Shown here in pieces: positions 1 through 11,497 of a DNA stretch of 13,337 nucleotides (position 1 is the first letter of the stretch; the number at the start of each line of letters is the position of its first letter). The stretch is from Sporichthyaceae bacterium. Its GTDB lineage: Bacteria > Actinomycetota > Actinomycetes > JACCYY01. The position numbers and the translations under genes were made by a program. The stretch is taken from the NCBI GenBank assembly GCA_013696235.1, contig JACCYY010000128.1, positions 1 through 13,337 on the forward strand, in the 5' to 3' direction. The notes beneath the pieces were generated by a model. The model was given only the letters and a program-made list of their open reading frames with translations, was not told where the DNA came from and made no database searches.

Positions 1-2273
<2,273 letters not shown>

Positions 2274-2291
2274 GGGGAGTGCCTCGCCCCC

Positions 2292-3938
<1,647 letters not shown>

Positions 3939-4011
3939 GGTGTCAGTTCCTGCTCTCGTGGTCGCTGGCGGGTGAGTCGAAGTTCTGGGCGGGGGTCCGG
4001 ACGGGCATCGG

Positions 4012-4830
4012 CTACCCCGCCAGCCGTCGGCGGGCCTCGTCCAGGCGCGCGAGGACGGTGGCGTCGACGACCTCGTCGCCGAGCCGGACGGCGAGACCAC
4101 CGAGCACGGTCGCGTCGATCTCGACGTTGAGCGCCACGCTGCGGCCGTACATCCTCGACAGCGCGGCGGTCAGCCGGTCGCGCTGCTCGGCGGTGAGGTC
4201 GGTCACCGAGCGGACGTGGGCCACGAGCCGCTCGCGCCGGGCCGCCGCGACGCCCGAGTAGCGCTCGAGCGTGTGCTCGACGTTTCGGCTGCTTCTGGCG
4301 AGGACCGCCTGGTCGATCAGCGTCCGCGTCTGGTCGGCCACCTTGCCGCCGCCGATCAGCGCGTCGAGCAGGGCCGACTTGCGATCGGCGTCGACCTCGC
4401 CGGTGAGCGCGCTGCGCAGGTCCTGGTCGCCCACCATGATCCGGCGAAAGCGAAACAGCTCGTCCTCGAGCCGGTCGAGCGCTCCGGCCTGGTCGGCGCT
4501 GGCCACGACGGCGCGGACGGCGAGGTCCTCGACGGCGTCGGCGAGATCGCGCGGGCTGGCCCACCGCTGGCCGACCGCCGTCCGGAGCACCTTGCGTGTG
4601 GGGTCGGAGAGCTGGGCGGACAGCATCGTGTCGAGCAGGCCAGCCCGATCCGTCCCGGACCTGGACCGGTCCCACAGCGCCCGGCGCAGCGCGGTCTGCC
4701 GGCTGAGCAGGCGGCCGACGGCGAAGAGCTCGTCGCCGAGCGCATCGGTATCGGCCCGGTCACTCTCGATCACCTGCTCGAGCTCGGCCGCGGCCGCGGC
4801 GAGGGCGTCCCGGCTGGCCCCCTGGTTCAT
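4012..4830 (-). CDS. atpH: F1 ATP synthase subunit delta
   Basis: Delta sits on top of F1 and joins it to the b-subunit stalk. The 272-residue protein begins [20 protein letters not shown] and contains [22 protein letters not shown] and, near the C terminus, [21 protein letters not shown], the usual delta signature (GGxxxRxGdxxxD). It is about 90 residues longer than E. coli delta, which is normal for non-mycobacterial actinobacteria; in mycobacteria this gene is instead fused to a second b subunit. The ATG overlaps the atpF stop as ATGA (4830-4827), so the two are probably translationally coupled. The stop is TAG at 4014-4012. Confidence 0.95.
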   Translation of the reverse strand: MNQGASRDALAAAAAELEQVIESDRADTDALGDELFAVGRLLSRQTALRRALWDRSRSGTDRAGLLDTMLSAQLSDPTRKVLRTAVGQRWASPRDLADAVEDLAVRAVVASADQAGALDRLEDELFRFRRIMVGDQDLRSALTGEVDADRKSALLDALIGGGKVADQTRTLIDQAVLARSSRNVEHTLERYSGVAAARRERLVAHVRSVTDLTAEQRDRLTAALSRMYGRSVALNVEIDATVLGGLAVRLGDEVVDATVLARLDEARRRLAG

Positions 4831-5384
4831 CGAGCCGCCCGGGCGTCCTGCGTGTCCTCCGCGGTCGCCTCCAGCTCCTCGAGGAACCGGTCGACCGTGC
4901 GGCGCTGGCGCGCCTCGTCCTCGAGCGATTCGCCGACGACCCGGCCGGCCAGGTCGACCGCGAGCCGGCCGACCTCCGTGCGCAGCGACGCCAGCGCCTG
5001 CTTGCGCTCGGCCTCGATCTGCTGATGGGCCTGCGTCGTCAGCCGCTTGGACTCCGCCTGCGCCTCCTCGCGCATCTCCTTGAGGATCACCGCTCCCTCC
5101 TGGCGGGCCTTCTCGCGCAGCCCGGCCGCCTCGTGCCGGGCCTCCGCGAGCTGCTCCTTGTACTTGGCCAGCGTCTCGGCTGCCTCGGCCTGGGCCTCCT
5201 CGGCCCGGGCCAGCCCGCCCTCGATGGCATCCGCGCGCTCTTCGAGCGTCTTCTTGATGCGCGGCAGCAGGACCCGGGCCAGCGCGAAGAACACGACGAA
5301 GAACGCGATGCCGCCGACGACCAGCTCGGCCACCGGCGGGACCAGGATGTTCGGGGCTTCCTCGGCCGCAGCGAGAATGCTCAT
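4827..5384 (-). CDS. atpF: F0 ATP synthase subunit b
   Basis: Peripheral-stalk subunit that holds the F1 head still against the rotating c-ring. The 185-residue protein has a short N terminus, one membrane helix at about 17-39 (PVAELVVGGIAFFVVFFALA), then a long charged alpha-helical stretch rich in Ala, Glu, Arg and Gln (about 45-175), as expected for the dimeric right-handed coiled coil. A strong ribosome binding site (GGAAGGAAG) lies 6-7 nt before the ATG at 5384-5382. It follows atpE by 28 bp and its TGA overlaps the atpH start by one base on each side (ATGA). Confidence 0.96.
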   Translation of the reverse strand: MSILAAAEEAPNILVPPVAELVVGGIAFFVVFFALARVLLPRIKKTLEERADAIEGGLARAEEAQAEAAETLAKYKEQLAEARHEAAGLREKARQEGAVILKEMREEAQAESKRLTTQAHQQIEAERKQALASLRTEVGRLAVDLAGRVVGESLEDEARQRRTVDRFLEELEATAEDTQDARAAR

Positions 5385-5412
5385 CGAGGCTTCCTTCCGA
5401 CGTGGTACGTCG

Positions 5413-5733
<321 letters not shown>

Positions 5734-6522
5734 TCAGTGGTCGACCTCCACCGAGCTCTGGATGTAGACGGCGGCGAGCAGGGTGAAGATGAACGCCTGC
5801 AGCACCTGGATGAACATCTCAAACCCGGTCATCGCGATCGTCATGACGAAACCGGCCACGCCGATGACGATGCCCAGGCCCTGGGTCTCGACGATGAAGT
5901 AGTACGCGGTGACGGCGAAGAACGCGATCAGGACGTGGCCGGCGAACATGTTCGCGAAGAGCCGGACCGCGTGGGTGAACGGGCGGACCAGGATCGTCGA
6001 GATGAACTCCAGCGGCGCGAGGATCACGTACACCGGCTTGGGGATGCCCGGCGGGAACATCATGTTCTTGAAGTAGCCGACCGGTCCCTGGTGCTTGATC
6101 CCGAGGAAGATAAAGAGCAGGTAGACGGTGATCGCGAGGACCGCGGGGTACGCGATGCGCGACGTCACCGGGAACTGCAGGAGCGGGATCACCGCGAACA
6201 GGTTGAGGATCCAGATGAAGAAGAACAGCGACACCAGTAGCGGGACGTACTTGTCGCCCTTCTTGCCGCCGATGATGCTCCGGGCGATGTCGTCCCGGAC
6301 GAACGTGTAGCCGAGCTCGACCAGCGCCTGGAGCCGCCCGGGGACCATCGTCGGCTTGGCGCAGGCGACGTAGAACAGCGTCACCACGATCGCGGACCCG
6401 ACAAACGCCATGAGCATCGGCTTGGTCACGTCGAGGCCACCGATCGAGAACAGCGGCTCGAAGTTGAAGATCTCGGTGCCCGGCGCGTGGAAGCCGCTCT
6501 CGGTGGCGAGGTTGATCGTCAT
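5734..6522 (-). CDS. atpB: F0 ATP synthase subunit a
   Basis: Stator membrane subunit that provides the two half-channels for protons against the c-ring. 262 residues with several strongly hydrophobic segments (about 35-55, 92-113, 125-141, 163-180, 195-212, 214-232, 238-254). The essential arginine facing the c-ring carboxylate is R187 in THAVRLFANMFAGH, and the following helices contain FEMFIQVLQAFIFTLLAAVYI, both family hallmarks. The ATG at 6522-6520 has the ribosome binding site GAAGGAG about 8 nt upstream and lies 16 bp after the stop of the small AtpZ-like gene. Confidence 0.97.
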   Translation of the reverse strand: MTINLATESGFHAPGTEIFNFEPLFSIGGLDVTKPMLMAFVGSAIVVTLFYVACAKPTMVPGRLQALVELGYTFVRDDIARSIIGGKKGDKYVPLLVSLFFFIWILNLFAVIPLLQFPVTSRIAYPAVLAITVYLLFIFLGIKHQGPVGYFKNMMFPPGIPKPVYVILAPLEFISTILVRPFTHAVRLFANMFAGHVLIAFFAVTAYYFIVETQGLGIVIGVAGFVMTIAMTGFEMFIQVLQAFIFTLLAAVYIQSSVEVDH

Positions 6523-6538
6523 CGCCGGGCTCCTTCCG

Positions 6539-6799
6539 TCACGACCGCAGAAACCGCATGTACCCGAGGTACCCGCCGGCGGCGACGCCGAGCACCAGAC
6601 CGATCGGGAAGAACAGTGAAGCGAAGTCCAGCCATCGGTCGAGCAGCCAGCCCGCGCCGCCGTACACGACCATCCCAGAGATCAGGTAGCTGAGCAGTGC
6701 CATCGGGTCGACCGCCCTGGGCTGCGGGTCGCCCTGGGGTTGCGCTCGCTCGTCGTCGTCCACCGCAGACTTCACCTGGCTCATCGCTGGCGGGACCAT
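6539..6799 (-). CDS. AtpZ/AtpI-family small membrane protein
   Basis: 86 residues. An acidic, polar N-terminal third is followed by two membrane helices (about 34-52 and 62-80) with the family pattern YGGAGWLLDRWLD and then GLVLGVAAGGYLGYMR. AtpZ/AtpI proteins lie at the head of many atp operons and are linked to c-ring assembly or divalent-cation supply to the ATP synthase; which applies here is not shown. The first ATG (6799-6797) has GGTGAG 8 nt upstream and is preferred; an in-frame ATG at 6784-6782 has no clear ribosome binding site. It starts 9 bp after the previous gene and ends 16 bp before atpB. Confidence 0.85.
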   Translation of the reverse strand: MVPPAMSQVKSAVDDDERAQPQGDPQPRAVDPMALLSYLISGMVVYGGAGWLLDRWLDFASLFFPIGLVLGVAAGGYLGYMRFLRS

Positions 6800-6808
6800 A
6801 GCAGGCGC

Positions 6809-7234
6809 TCACCGGCGCCCTTCCAGCCTCGGTCCGGTGGCTTCGGGGTCGACGTAGAGCACCCGCTGACGCATGAAGGCACGCACCTGGAAGCTGGTCC
6901 AGCAGATCACGCCGACCAAGATCGTCCAGGCGAAGGCCTGGAAGTCGAACTCGTCGGTCTCGCGGAACGAGACCAGGAGGATCCCCAGCAGGACGACCTT
7001 CACGATGTACGTGCCGAACGCGGCACCCATCATCACGGCCGGCCCCTTGGCGCTCGCCGTGCTGACGACGTACCAGGAGATCGAGAAGAACGCGAGCACG
7101 ACGACCAGACCGAGACCGGAACCGAAAAAACCAGGCATCCCGGACAGGAAACTGAAAACGATAACCAGGACCACCCCCACGACGAGCGTGGGGATCGCGG
7201 CACCCTTGAGGATCGGGGTGTCCTGCGCCTGCAT
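6809..7234 (-). CDS. atpI: AtpI-like ATP synthase accessory membrane protein
   Basis: 141 residues with four predicted membrane helices (about 12-30, 38-58, 66-89 and 100-118) and a short basic C-terminal tail. Its position as first gene of the atp operon, its size and its four-helix layout match the actinobacterial AtpI-type proteins (the Rv1303 position in Mycobacterium tuberculosis, atpI in Streptomyces). AtpI is described as helping c-ring assembly. The ATG (7234-7232) has GGAGG 5 nt upstream. The gene is preceded by a 119-bp gap with a Rex-like operator, so it probably marks the 5' end of a separately controlled atp transcript. The family assignment is by topology and context more than by sharp motifs. 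Confidence 0.8.
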   Translation of the reverse strand: MQAQDTPILKGAAIPTLVVGVVLVIVFSFLSGMPGFFGSGLGLVVVLAFFSISWYVVSTASAKGPAVMMGAAFGTYIVKVVLLGILLVSFRETDEFDFQAFAWTILVGVICWTSFQVRAFMRQRVLYVDPEATGPRLEGRR

Positions 7235-7239
7235 CGAGG

Positions 7240-7244
7240 CCTCC
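7240..7244 (-). promoter_or_regulatory. Ribosome binding site of atpI-like gene
   Basis: GGAGG on the minus strand, 5 nt before the ATG. It lies inside GGCC-GGA-GGCC, which could form a small hairpin that partly hides it; the hairpin is only 4 bp and its effect is uncertain. Confidence 0.7.
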
Positions 7245-7276
7245 GGCCAGCCGGTCGGGGGTGGGGGTGGGGCTGC

Positions 7277-7294
7277 TCGTGAAAACTATCACAA
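7277..7294 (-). promoter_or_regulatory. Candidate Rex operator upstream of atp operon
   Basis: Minus-strand TTGTGATAGTTTTCACGA is an 18-bp imperfect palindrome. Against the Rex operator consensus TTGTGAA-N4-TTCACAA it matches 12 of the 14 defined positions; the differences are T for A at position 7 and G for A at position 17. Rex is the actinobacterial NADH/NAD+ sensing repressor; respiratory genes, and in Streptomyces also the atp operon, are reported targets. A possible -10 hexamer (TAGTTT, 7283-7288) lies inside the palindrome, so bound Rex would block polymerase. I found no good -35 hexamer. The site is 42 bp before the atpI-like start codon. Confidence 0.75.
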
Positions 7295-7298
7295 AGTC

Positions 7299-7353
7299 TT
7301 GCGCACCGGGGCTCCGCCCCCTGGACCCCCAAGACCCTGCAAACCCTGGGAGT
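7299..7353 (-). repeat. GC-rich repeat-like element with short hairpin after wecA
   Basis: Between the wecA stop (7354) and the Rex-like site. On the minus strand it reads through CAGGGTCTTGGGGGTCCAG and then GGGGC-GGA-GCCCC (7308-7320), a 5-bp all-GC stem with a 3-nt loop. No T-run follows. Sequences of this style (GGGGG.TCCAGGGGGC..AGCCCC) occur as dispersed intergenic repeats in several actinomycete genomes. It could also act as a weak terminator separating wecA from the atp genes. Only one copy is present in this window, so repeat status is an inference. Confidence 0.4.
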
Positions 7354-8466
7354 TCAGCCCCGACGAGCACGGACGCCGGACTCGATCCGGGGCAGCACGA
7401 CCGTCGCGAACGTGAGCAAGGCGAGGGCTGCCACCGCGGCGACCCGAACGGTCCACCCCTGGAGCAGGGAGACCGTCACCGCGCCGAACGCCACGGTCGC
7501 CGACCAGCCGTACATGAGCAGGACGGCGCGTGAGTGGGAGTGGCCGAGCTCGAGCAGGCGGTGGTGCAGGTGCAGCTTGTCCGCAGAGAACGGCGAGCGC
7601 CCGGCCCGGGTGCGCCGGACCACCGCGAGCAGAAGGTCGAGCAGCGGGACGGCAAGGACCGCCACCGGCAGCACCAGCGGCAGCAGCACGAGCAGGAGGT
7701 TCTGCCCGTCCGGGACCGCGCCGGGCGGGAACTGACCGGTGAGCGTGATCGACGACGCAGCGAGGAGGAGCCCGATCAGCAGCGCGCCGGAGTCGCCCAT
7801 GAACACCCGGGCCGGGCTGAAGTTGTGCGGCAGGAAGCCCAGGCACACACCGCACAGCACGACGCTGATCAGCGCCGGCGGCGTCGCGAGGTCGAAGGAC
7901 TGCCCGACGGACAACAGGTACGTGTACGCGAACGTGGCCGCGGCACCGATGCCCACCACACCGGCGGCCAGACCGTCCAGGCCGTCCACCATGTTCACCG
8001 CGTTCATGGTGCCGACGATCACCAGGATCGTCAGCAGCGTGCCCTGGGCCGGTGACAGCACGTACGTGGTCCCCGGCAGCGGGATCCAGTAGAACGTCAC
8101 GCCTTGGACCACCATGACGCCGGCGACGAGGACCTGCCCGGCGAGCTTGGTGACGGCGTCGATGCCCCACTTGTCGTCGATCACGCCGATCAGGCAGATC
8201 AGCGCGCCGCCGGTGAGCAGCGCCTGGGCGTCGTTCGACCGCGCGAACACGAACTGGATGAACGGGAACTGGCTGGCGAACAGCAGCCCGACCGCGAGCC
8301 CCGCGAGCATGGCGATGCCGCCGAGCCGCGGGATCGGCATGACGTGCACGTCGCGGTCGCGGACCTCGGTCAGCACTCCGAAGCGGATGCCGATCCGGCG
8401 GACCAGACCGGTGAGGAGGAACGTGGTCGCGGCCGCGACCAGCATCGAGAGCAGGTACTCACGCAT
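7354..8466 (-). CDS. wecA: WecA-type polyprenyl-phosphate GlcNAc-1-phosphate transferase
   Basis: Membrane enzyme of the MraY/WecA/TagO family that transfers a sugar-1-phosphate (usually GlcNAc-1-P from UDP-GlcNAc) to polyprenyl phosphate, the first step of cell-wall glycopolymer synthesis. 370 residues with about ten or eleven hydrophobic helices. Motifs in order: IPRLGG (45-50), the Mg-binding pair D97-D98 in IDDKWG, NMVDGLDGLAAG (158-169), FMGDSGALL (222-230) and the cytoplasmic HLHHRLLELGHS (299-310), which marks the WecA/TagO branch rather than MraY. The exact donor sugar is inferred. The ATG at 8466-8464 follows the ywlC stop by 9 bp with only a weak ribosome binding site, so translation is probably coupled. 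This gene sits in the same place in M. tuberculosis (Rv1302). Confidence 0.93.
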   Translation of the reverse strand: MREYLLSMLVAAATTFLLTGLVRRIGIRFGVLTEVRDRDVHVMPIPRLGGIAMLAGLAVGLLFASQFPFIQFVFARSNDAQALLTGGALICLIGVIDDKWGIDAVTKLAGQVLVAGVMVVQGVTFYWIPLPGTTYVLSPAQGTLLTILVIVGTMNAVNMVDGLDGLAAGVVGIGAAATFAYTYLLSVGQSFDLATPPALISVVLCGVCLGFLPHNFSPARVFMGDSGALLIGLLLAASSITLTGQFPPGAVPDGQNLLLVLLPLVLPVAVLAVPLLDLLLAVVRRTRAGRSPFSADKLHLHHRLLELGHSHSRAVLLMYGWSATVAFGAVTVSLLQGWTVRVAAVAALALLTFATVVLPRIESGVRARRG

Positions 8467-8475
8467 CCGGGGCGG

Positions 8476-9123
8476 CTACTCGTCGACCTCGAGGTCCGGG
8501 ACGATCTCGCGCAGCCGCTCCACCGGCACGGCTCCGACGCGCAGCACACGCGGCGTCGAAGCGGTGAGGTCGACGATCGTGGAGGCCACCGCGCTCGGCG
8601 CGTCCCCGCCGTCGAGGTAGACGTGGACGCTCGTGCCGAGCTGGCGCTCCGCGTCGTCGCACGTGGTGGCAGCCGGCTCGCCGGAGCGGTTGGCGCTCGT
8701 CACCGCGAGCGGGCCGTGCTTGACCAGCAGCTCGAGCATGAGCTCGTGGTCGGGCATGCGCACGGCGACCGTGCCGCCGCCCTCGCCGAGATCCCACCGC
8801 AGCGACCGCTGCTCGGTGCAGACCAAGGTGAGCGGCCCCGGCCAGAGCGCCTCGACGAGCCGGTCACCGTAGGCGCCGCGGGTCGCCGTGATCGCCCGGA
8901 ACGTCGCCAGCGTGCCGACGAGGACCGGAACCGGCATGTCCCGGCCGCGACCCTTCGCCGCGAGCAGGGCGGCCACAGCCGTGTGGGTGAACGCGTCGCA
9001 GGCGATCCCGTAGACCGTGTCGGTCGGAGCGACCACGATCTCACCACGGGCCAGCGAGGCCAGGGCGACCGCCACACCGGTCGACCGCTCCTCGGGCGTC
9101 AGCACGTCGAACCGCTCGGACAC
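8476..9123 (-). CDS. ywlC: L-threonylcarbamoyladenylate synthase (Sua5/YrdC/YwlC family)
   Basis: Makes threonylcarbamoyl-AMP from threonine, bicarbonate and ATP for the t6A37 modification of ANN-decoding tRNAs. With a GTG start at 9123-9121 the protein is 215 residues beginning MSERFDVLTPEERSTG, which fits actinobacterial homologues; the ribosome binding site GGTGA is 5 nt upstream. Motifs seen: PTDTVYGI (33-40), the basic KGRGR (57-61) for nucleotide phosphates, SANRSG (143-148) and STIVD (181-185). It lacks the extra C-terminal Sua5 domain and is thus the short YrdC-like form. The in-frame opening continues to an ATG at 9249 but that would overlap prmC and adds low-similarity residues. It starts 37 bp after the prmC stop. 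Confidence 0.92.
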   Translation of the reverse strand: MSERFDVLTPEERSTGVAVALASLARGEIVVAPTDTVYGIACDAFTHTAVAALLAAKGRGRDMPVPVLVGTLATFRAITATRGAYGDRLVEALWPGPLTLVCTEQRSLRWDLGEGGGTVAVRMPDHELMLELLVKHGPLAVTSANRSGEPAATTCDDAERQLGTSVHVYLDGGDAPSAVASTIVDLTASTPRVLRVGAVPVERLREIVPDLEVDE

Positions 9124-9128
9124 GCCGG

Positions 9129-9133
9129 TCACC
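9129..9133 (-). promoter_or_regulatory. Ribosome binding site fixing the ywlC GTG start
   Basis: GGTGA on the minus strand, 5 nt before the GTG at 9123. The alternative upstream starts (GTG at 9132, ATG at 9174, ATG at 9249) lack a comparable site, which supports the 215-residue protein. Confidence 0.6.
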
Positions 9134-9160
9134 GTACGGCACGGGCGCGCCGAGCTGCGG

Positions 9161-10012
9161 TCACCGAGCGGCATCGACGACCCGGGTCGCGGTGACGAAG
9201 CGGGAGCGTCCGGCGAGGTCGAGGTGGTCACGGACCTCGTGCCAGGCACCGGTCGCCGTGAAGACGTCCGGCGCGCTCACGGCCTGGGCGTCGGCATGCT
9301 CGACGGCCACCACGCCACCGGACCGGAGCAGGCGCGCAGCGGTGCGCTCGACCTGCCGGACGATCGCGAGCCCGTCGCCCTCGGCCCACAGCGCAGCTCC
9401 CGGGTCGTGGTCGCGGACCTCCGGGTCCACGCTCTCCCACGCGTCCAGCGGGATGTACGGCGGGTTCGCGGCGACGACGTCGACGGTCGCGTCGAGCTCA
9501 CCGAACGCGTCGGCGAGGTCGCCGTGGACGAGGTGCACGCCCGTGCCGGCGAGGTTGCGGAGTGCCCAGCCGTACGCTCGCTCGTCGAGCTCGACCGCGT
9601 GCACGACGGCGCCGGGCACCTCGGTGGCCACTGCGAGCGCGACCGCGCCGGACCCGGTGCAGAGGTCGACCACGACTGGTGCGGGTGGCGCGTCGCGGTT
9701 GAGTCGGTCGATCACCCAGCCGGCGAGCACCTCGGTTTCCGGGCGCGGGATGAAGACGCCGGGCCCGACCTCGAGCTCGACGTGGCGGAAGTAGGCGCGG
9801 CCAGTGAGGTGCTGCAGCGGCTCGCGCTCCGCGCGGCGGATGATCAATGCTTCGTACTCATTGCTGTCGATCTCCGTCCGCACCAGCAGATCTCCTCGGC
9901 TGCAGCCGATGACATGGGCGGCGAGCGCCTCCGCGTCGTGCCGAGCCGCTGGGACGCCGGCCTCGGCCAGCCGCCTGGCGGCGTCGACGAGGGCGGCTCG
10001 GAGCGGGACCAC
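9161..10012 (-). CDS. prmC: Release factor glutamine N5-methyltransferase PrmC
   Basis: SAM-dependent enzyme (HemK family) that methylates the glutamine of the GGQ motif in RF1 and RF2 and so improves termination. 283 residues. An N-terminal helical domain (about 1-75) that grips the release factor is followed by IPRPETE (88-94), the SAM-binding loop DLCTGSG (116-122), and the catalytic NPPY (183-186) that binds the target glutamine. The start is a GTG at 10012-10010, 8 bp after the prfA stop, and shows no strong ribosome binding site; coupling to prfA translation is likely. Its substrate RF1 is the gene just upstream, as in many bacteria. Confidence 0.95.
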   Translation of the reverse strand: MVPLRAALVDAARRLAEAGVPAARHDAEALAAHVIGCSRGDLLVRTEIDSNEYEALIIRRAEREPLQHLTGRAYFRHVELEVGPGVFIPRPETEVLAGWVIDRLNRDAPPAPVVVDLCTGSGAVALAVATEVPGAVVHAVELDERAYGWALRNLAGTGVHLVHGDLADAFGELDATVDVVAANPPYIPLDAWESVDPEVRDHDPGAALWAEGDGLAIVRQVERTAARLLRSGGVVAVEHADAQAVSAPDVFTATGAWHEVRDHLDLAGRSRFVTATRVVDAAR

Positions 10013-10020
10013 GGGACGGC

Positions 10021-11094
10021 TCAGGCCACTGGTCCGGCAAGCCGCGCCGCCACGTCGGCGTCTACGTTGGCCTGGATCACGGCGTCGAGCTCACCGTCGA
10101 GCACCTGGTCGAGGTTGTAGGCCTTGAAGCCCACCCGGTGGTCGGAGATCCGGTTCTCCGCGTAGTTGTAGGTCCGGATCCGCTCGGAGCGGTCGACGGT
10201 GCGGACCTGGCTGCGCCGGGACGCGGCGGCCTCGGCATCGGCCTCCTCCTGCGCCAGTGCGAGCAGGCGCGCCCGCAGGATCCGCATCGCCTGCTCGCGG
10301 TTCTGCAGCTGGCTCTTCTCGTTCTGGCAGGACACCACCACACCGGTCGGGACGTGGGTGAGGCGGACCGCGGAGTCGGTGGTGTTCACGCTCTGCCCGC
10401 CGGGCCCGGACGAGCGGAAGACGTCGATCCGGATCTCGTTGGGGTCGATCACGACATCGACGTCCTCGGCCTCGGCAAGGACGAGCACGCCGGCCGCGGA
10501 CGTGTGGATCCGGCCCTGCGACTCGGTGACCGGGACGCGCTGCACGCGATGCACGCCGCCCTCGTACTTGAGCCGGGCCCACACGCCGTCCGGCGCGCTG
10601 GAACGTGATTTCACCGCGACGGCGACCCCTTTGTAGCCGCCGAGGTCGGACTCGACGGCATCGAGGACCTCGGTCTTCCAGCCCTGGAGCTCGGCGTACC
10701 GCAGGTACATCCGGAGGAGATCGCCTGCGAAGAGGGCAGATTCCTCGCCGCCCTCCCCCGCCTTGATCTCGAGGATCACGTCCTTGCCGTCGTTCGGGTC
10801 GCGCGGGAGCAGGAGCGCGGTGAGCCGGGACTCGAGCTCGTCCCGCCGCGCCACGAGGGACTCCGCCTCGGCGGCGAACGACGGGTCCTCGACCGCCAGC
10901 TCGCGCGCGGCGACAAGATCGTTCGAGGCCGCCTCGTACGAACGGTAGGCCTCGACCACTTGCGTCAGCTCGGCGTAGCGGCGGCCGACGCGGCGGGCGG
11001 CGTCCTGGTCGGCGTGCAGCGCCGGATCGGCGAGCTGGCGCTCGAGCTCGGCGTGCTCGGCGAGATGCGGCTCCACCGACGCGGGCGCGACCAT
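10021..11094 (-). CDS. prfA: Peptide chain release factor 1
   Basis: Recognises UAA and UAG and triggers release of the finished protein. The ATG at 11094-11092 gives 357 residues, the usual RF1 length, and has AGGAG 5 nt upstream. The open frame extends to 11343 but the extra 83 residues are low-complexity and run over the hairpin and the rpmE gene, so they are not coding. Stop-codon recognition motif P-V-T is at 188-190 within [15 protein letters not shown], which identifies RF1 rather than RF2 (SPF). The catalytic GGQ is at 232-234 in [17 protein letters not shown]; its glutamine is the target of PrmC encoded next. E. coli has PAT at the first motif; PVT is a small variation. Confidence 0.97.
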   Translation of the reverse strand: MVAPASVEPHLAEHAELERQLADPALHADQDAARRVGRRYAELTQVVEAYRSYEAASNDLVAARELAVEDPSFAAEAESLVARRDELESRLTALLLPRDPNDGKDVILEIKAGEGGEESALFAGDLLRMYLRYAELQGWKTEVLDAVESDLGGYKGVAVAVKSRSSAPDGVWARLKYEGGVHRVQRVPVTESQGRIHTSAAGVLVLAEAEDVDVVIDPNEIRIDVFRSSGPGGQSVNTTDSAVRLTHVPTGVVVSCQNEKSQLQNREQAMRILRARLLALAQEEADAEAAASRRSQVRTVDRSERIRTYNYAENRISDHRVGFKAYNLDQVLDGELDAVIQANVDADVAARLAGPVA

Positions 11095-11099
11095 CCCGT

Positions 11100-11104
11100 C
11101 TCCT
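11100..11104 (-). promoter_or_regulatory. Ribosome binding site fixing the prfA start
   Basis: AGGAG on the minus strand, 5 nt before the ATG at 11094. It decides between this start and the longer open frame reaching 11343. Confidence 0.75.
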
Positions 11105-11211
11105 GGGGCGTCACCTCGGCCGTCTCCTGAGCCGCTGATCGGGCCGCCGTCTGGCGCGGTCGCGGACACACGGGCTCCTCTGTTGCCGAACGGCTCCGGG
11201 TACGACGACGA

Positions 11212-11249
11212 CGCCGGACTGCCGCCCTCGAAGGGGCGGCGGTCCGGCG
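11212..11249 (-). terminator. Strong GC hairpin between rpmE and prfA
   Basis: Left arm 11212-11227 pairs with right arm 11234-11249: CGCCGGAC with GTCCGGCG and GCCGCCC with GGGCGGC, joined by one T/G position, around a 6-nt loop (CTTCGA in the RNA). That is 15 Watson-Crick pairs plus one weak pair (U·G if transcribed from the plus strand, A opposite C in the minus-strand RNA). It begins 11 bp after the rpmE stop. No T-run follows, as is usual for actinobacterial hairpins, so it may be a terminator, a partial attenuator or a 3'-end stabiliser for the rpmE message. Confidence 0.7.
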
Positions 11250-11260
11250 CCGGGGCGGTG

Positions 11261-11497
11261 CTACTGCTCGGTTGTCGTCGACTTGTTGGCGCCGGCCTTG
11301 CCGAAGCGGCGCTCGAAGCGCTCGACGCGTCCGCCGACGTCAAGGATCTTCTGCTTGCCCGTGTAGAACGGGTGGCAGGCGGCGCAGACCTCGACGTGGA
11401 TCGTGCCGTTCGCGGCCGTGCTGCGCGTGGTGAACCTGTTGCCGCACGTGCACGACACCTCGGTCTCGCCGTACGCGGGATGGATGTCTGCCCTCAT
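11261..11497 (-). CDS. rpmE: Ribosomal protein L31 (zinc-binding form)
   Basis: Small protein of the 50S subunit that helps bridge the two subunits. With the ATG at 11497-11495 it is 78 residues starting [22 protein letters not shown] lies 6 nt upstream. An upstream in-frame ATG at 11515 would add six residues but overlaps the ribosome binding site. Four cysteines, C16, C18, C38 and C41 (CTC and CAAC patterns), form the zinc ribbon, so this is the C+ type that is normally replaced by a zinc-free paralogue under zinc starvation. Family core [20 protein letters not shown] is at about 48-67. It lies between rho and prfA as in M. tuberculosis. Confidence 0.97.
   Translation of the reverse strand: MRADIHPAYGETEVSCTCGNRFTTRSTAANGTIHVEVCAACHPFYTGKQKILDVGGRVERFERRFGKAGANKSTTTEQ

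Noticed and set aside
3939..4100. N-terminal extension of atpA to 4100
   Set aside because: It would overlap the end of atpH, has proline/arginine-rich nonsense composition, and the ATG at 3938 gives the standard alpha start.
9124..9249. N-terminal extension of ywlC to the ATG at 9249
   Set aside because: It would overlap 89 bp of prmC and adds residues unlike the family; the GTG at 9123 has GGTGA upstream and matches the usual N terminus.
11095..11343. N-terminal extension of prfA to 11343
   Set aside because: Low-complexity Ser/Ala/Pro sequence that runs over the hairpin and into rpmE; the ATG at 11094 has a clear ribosome binding site and gives the normal RF1 length.
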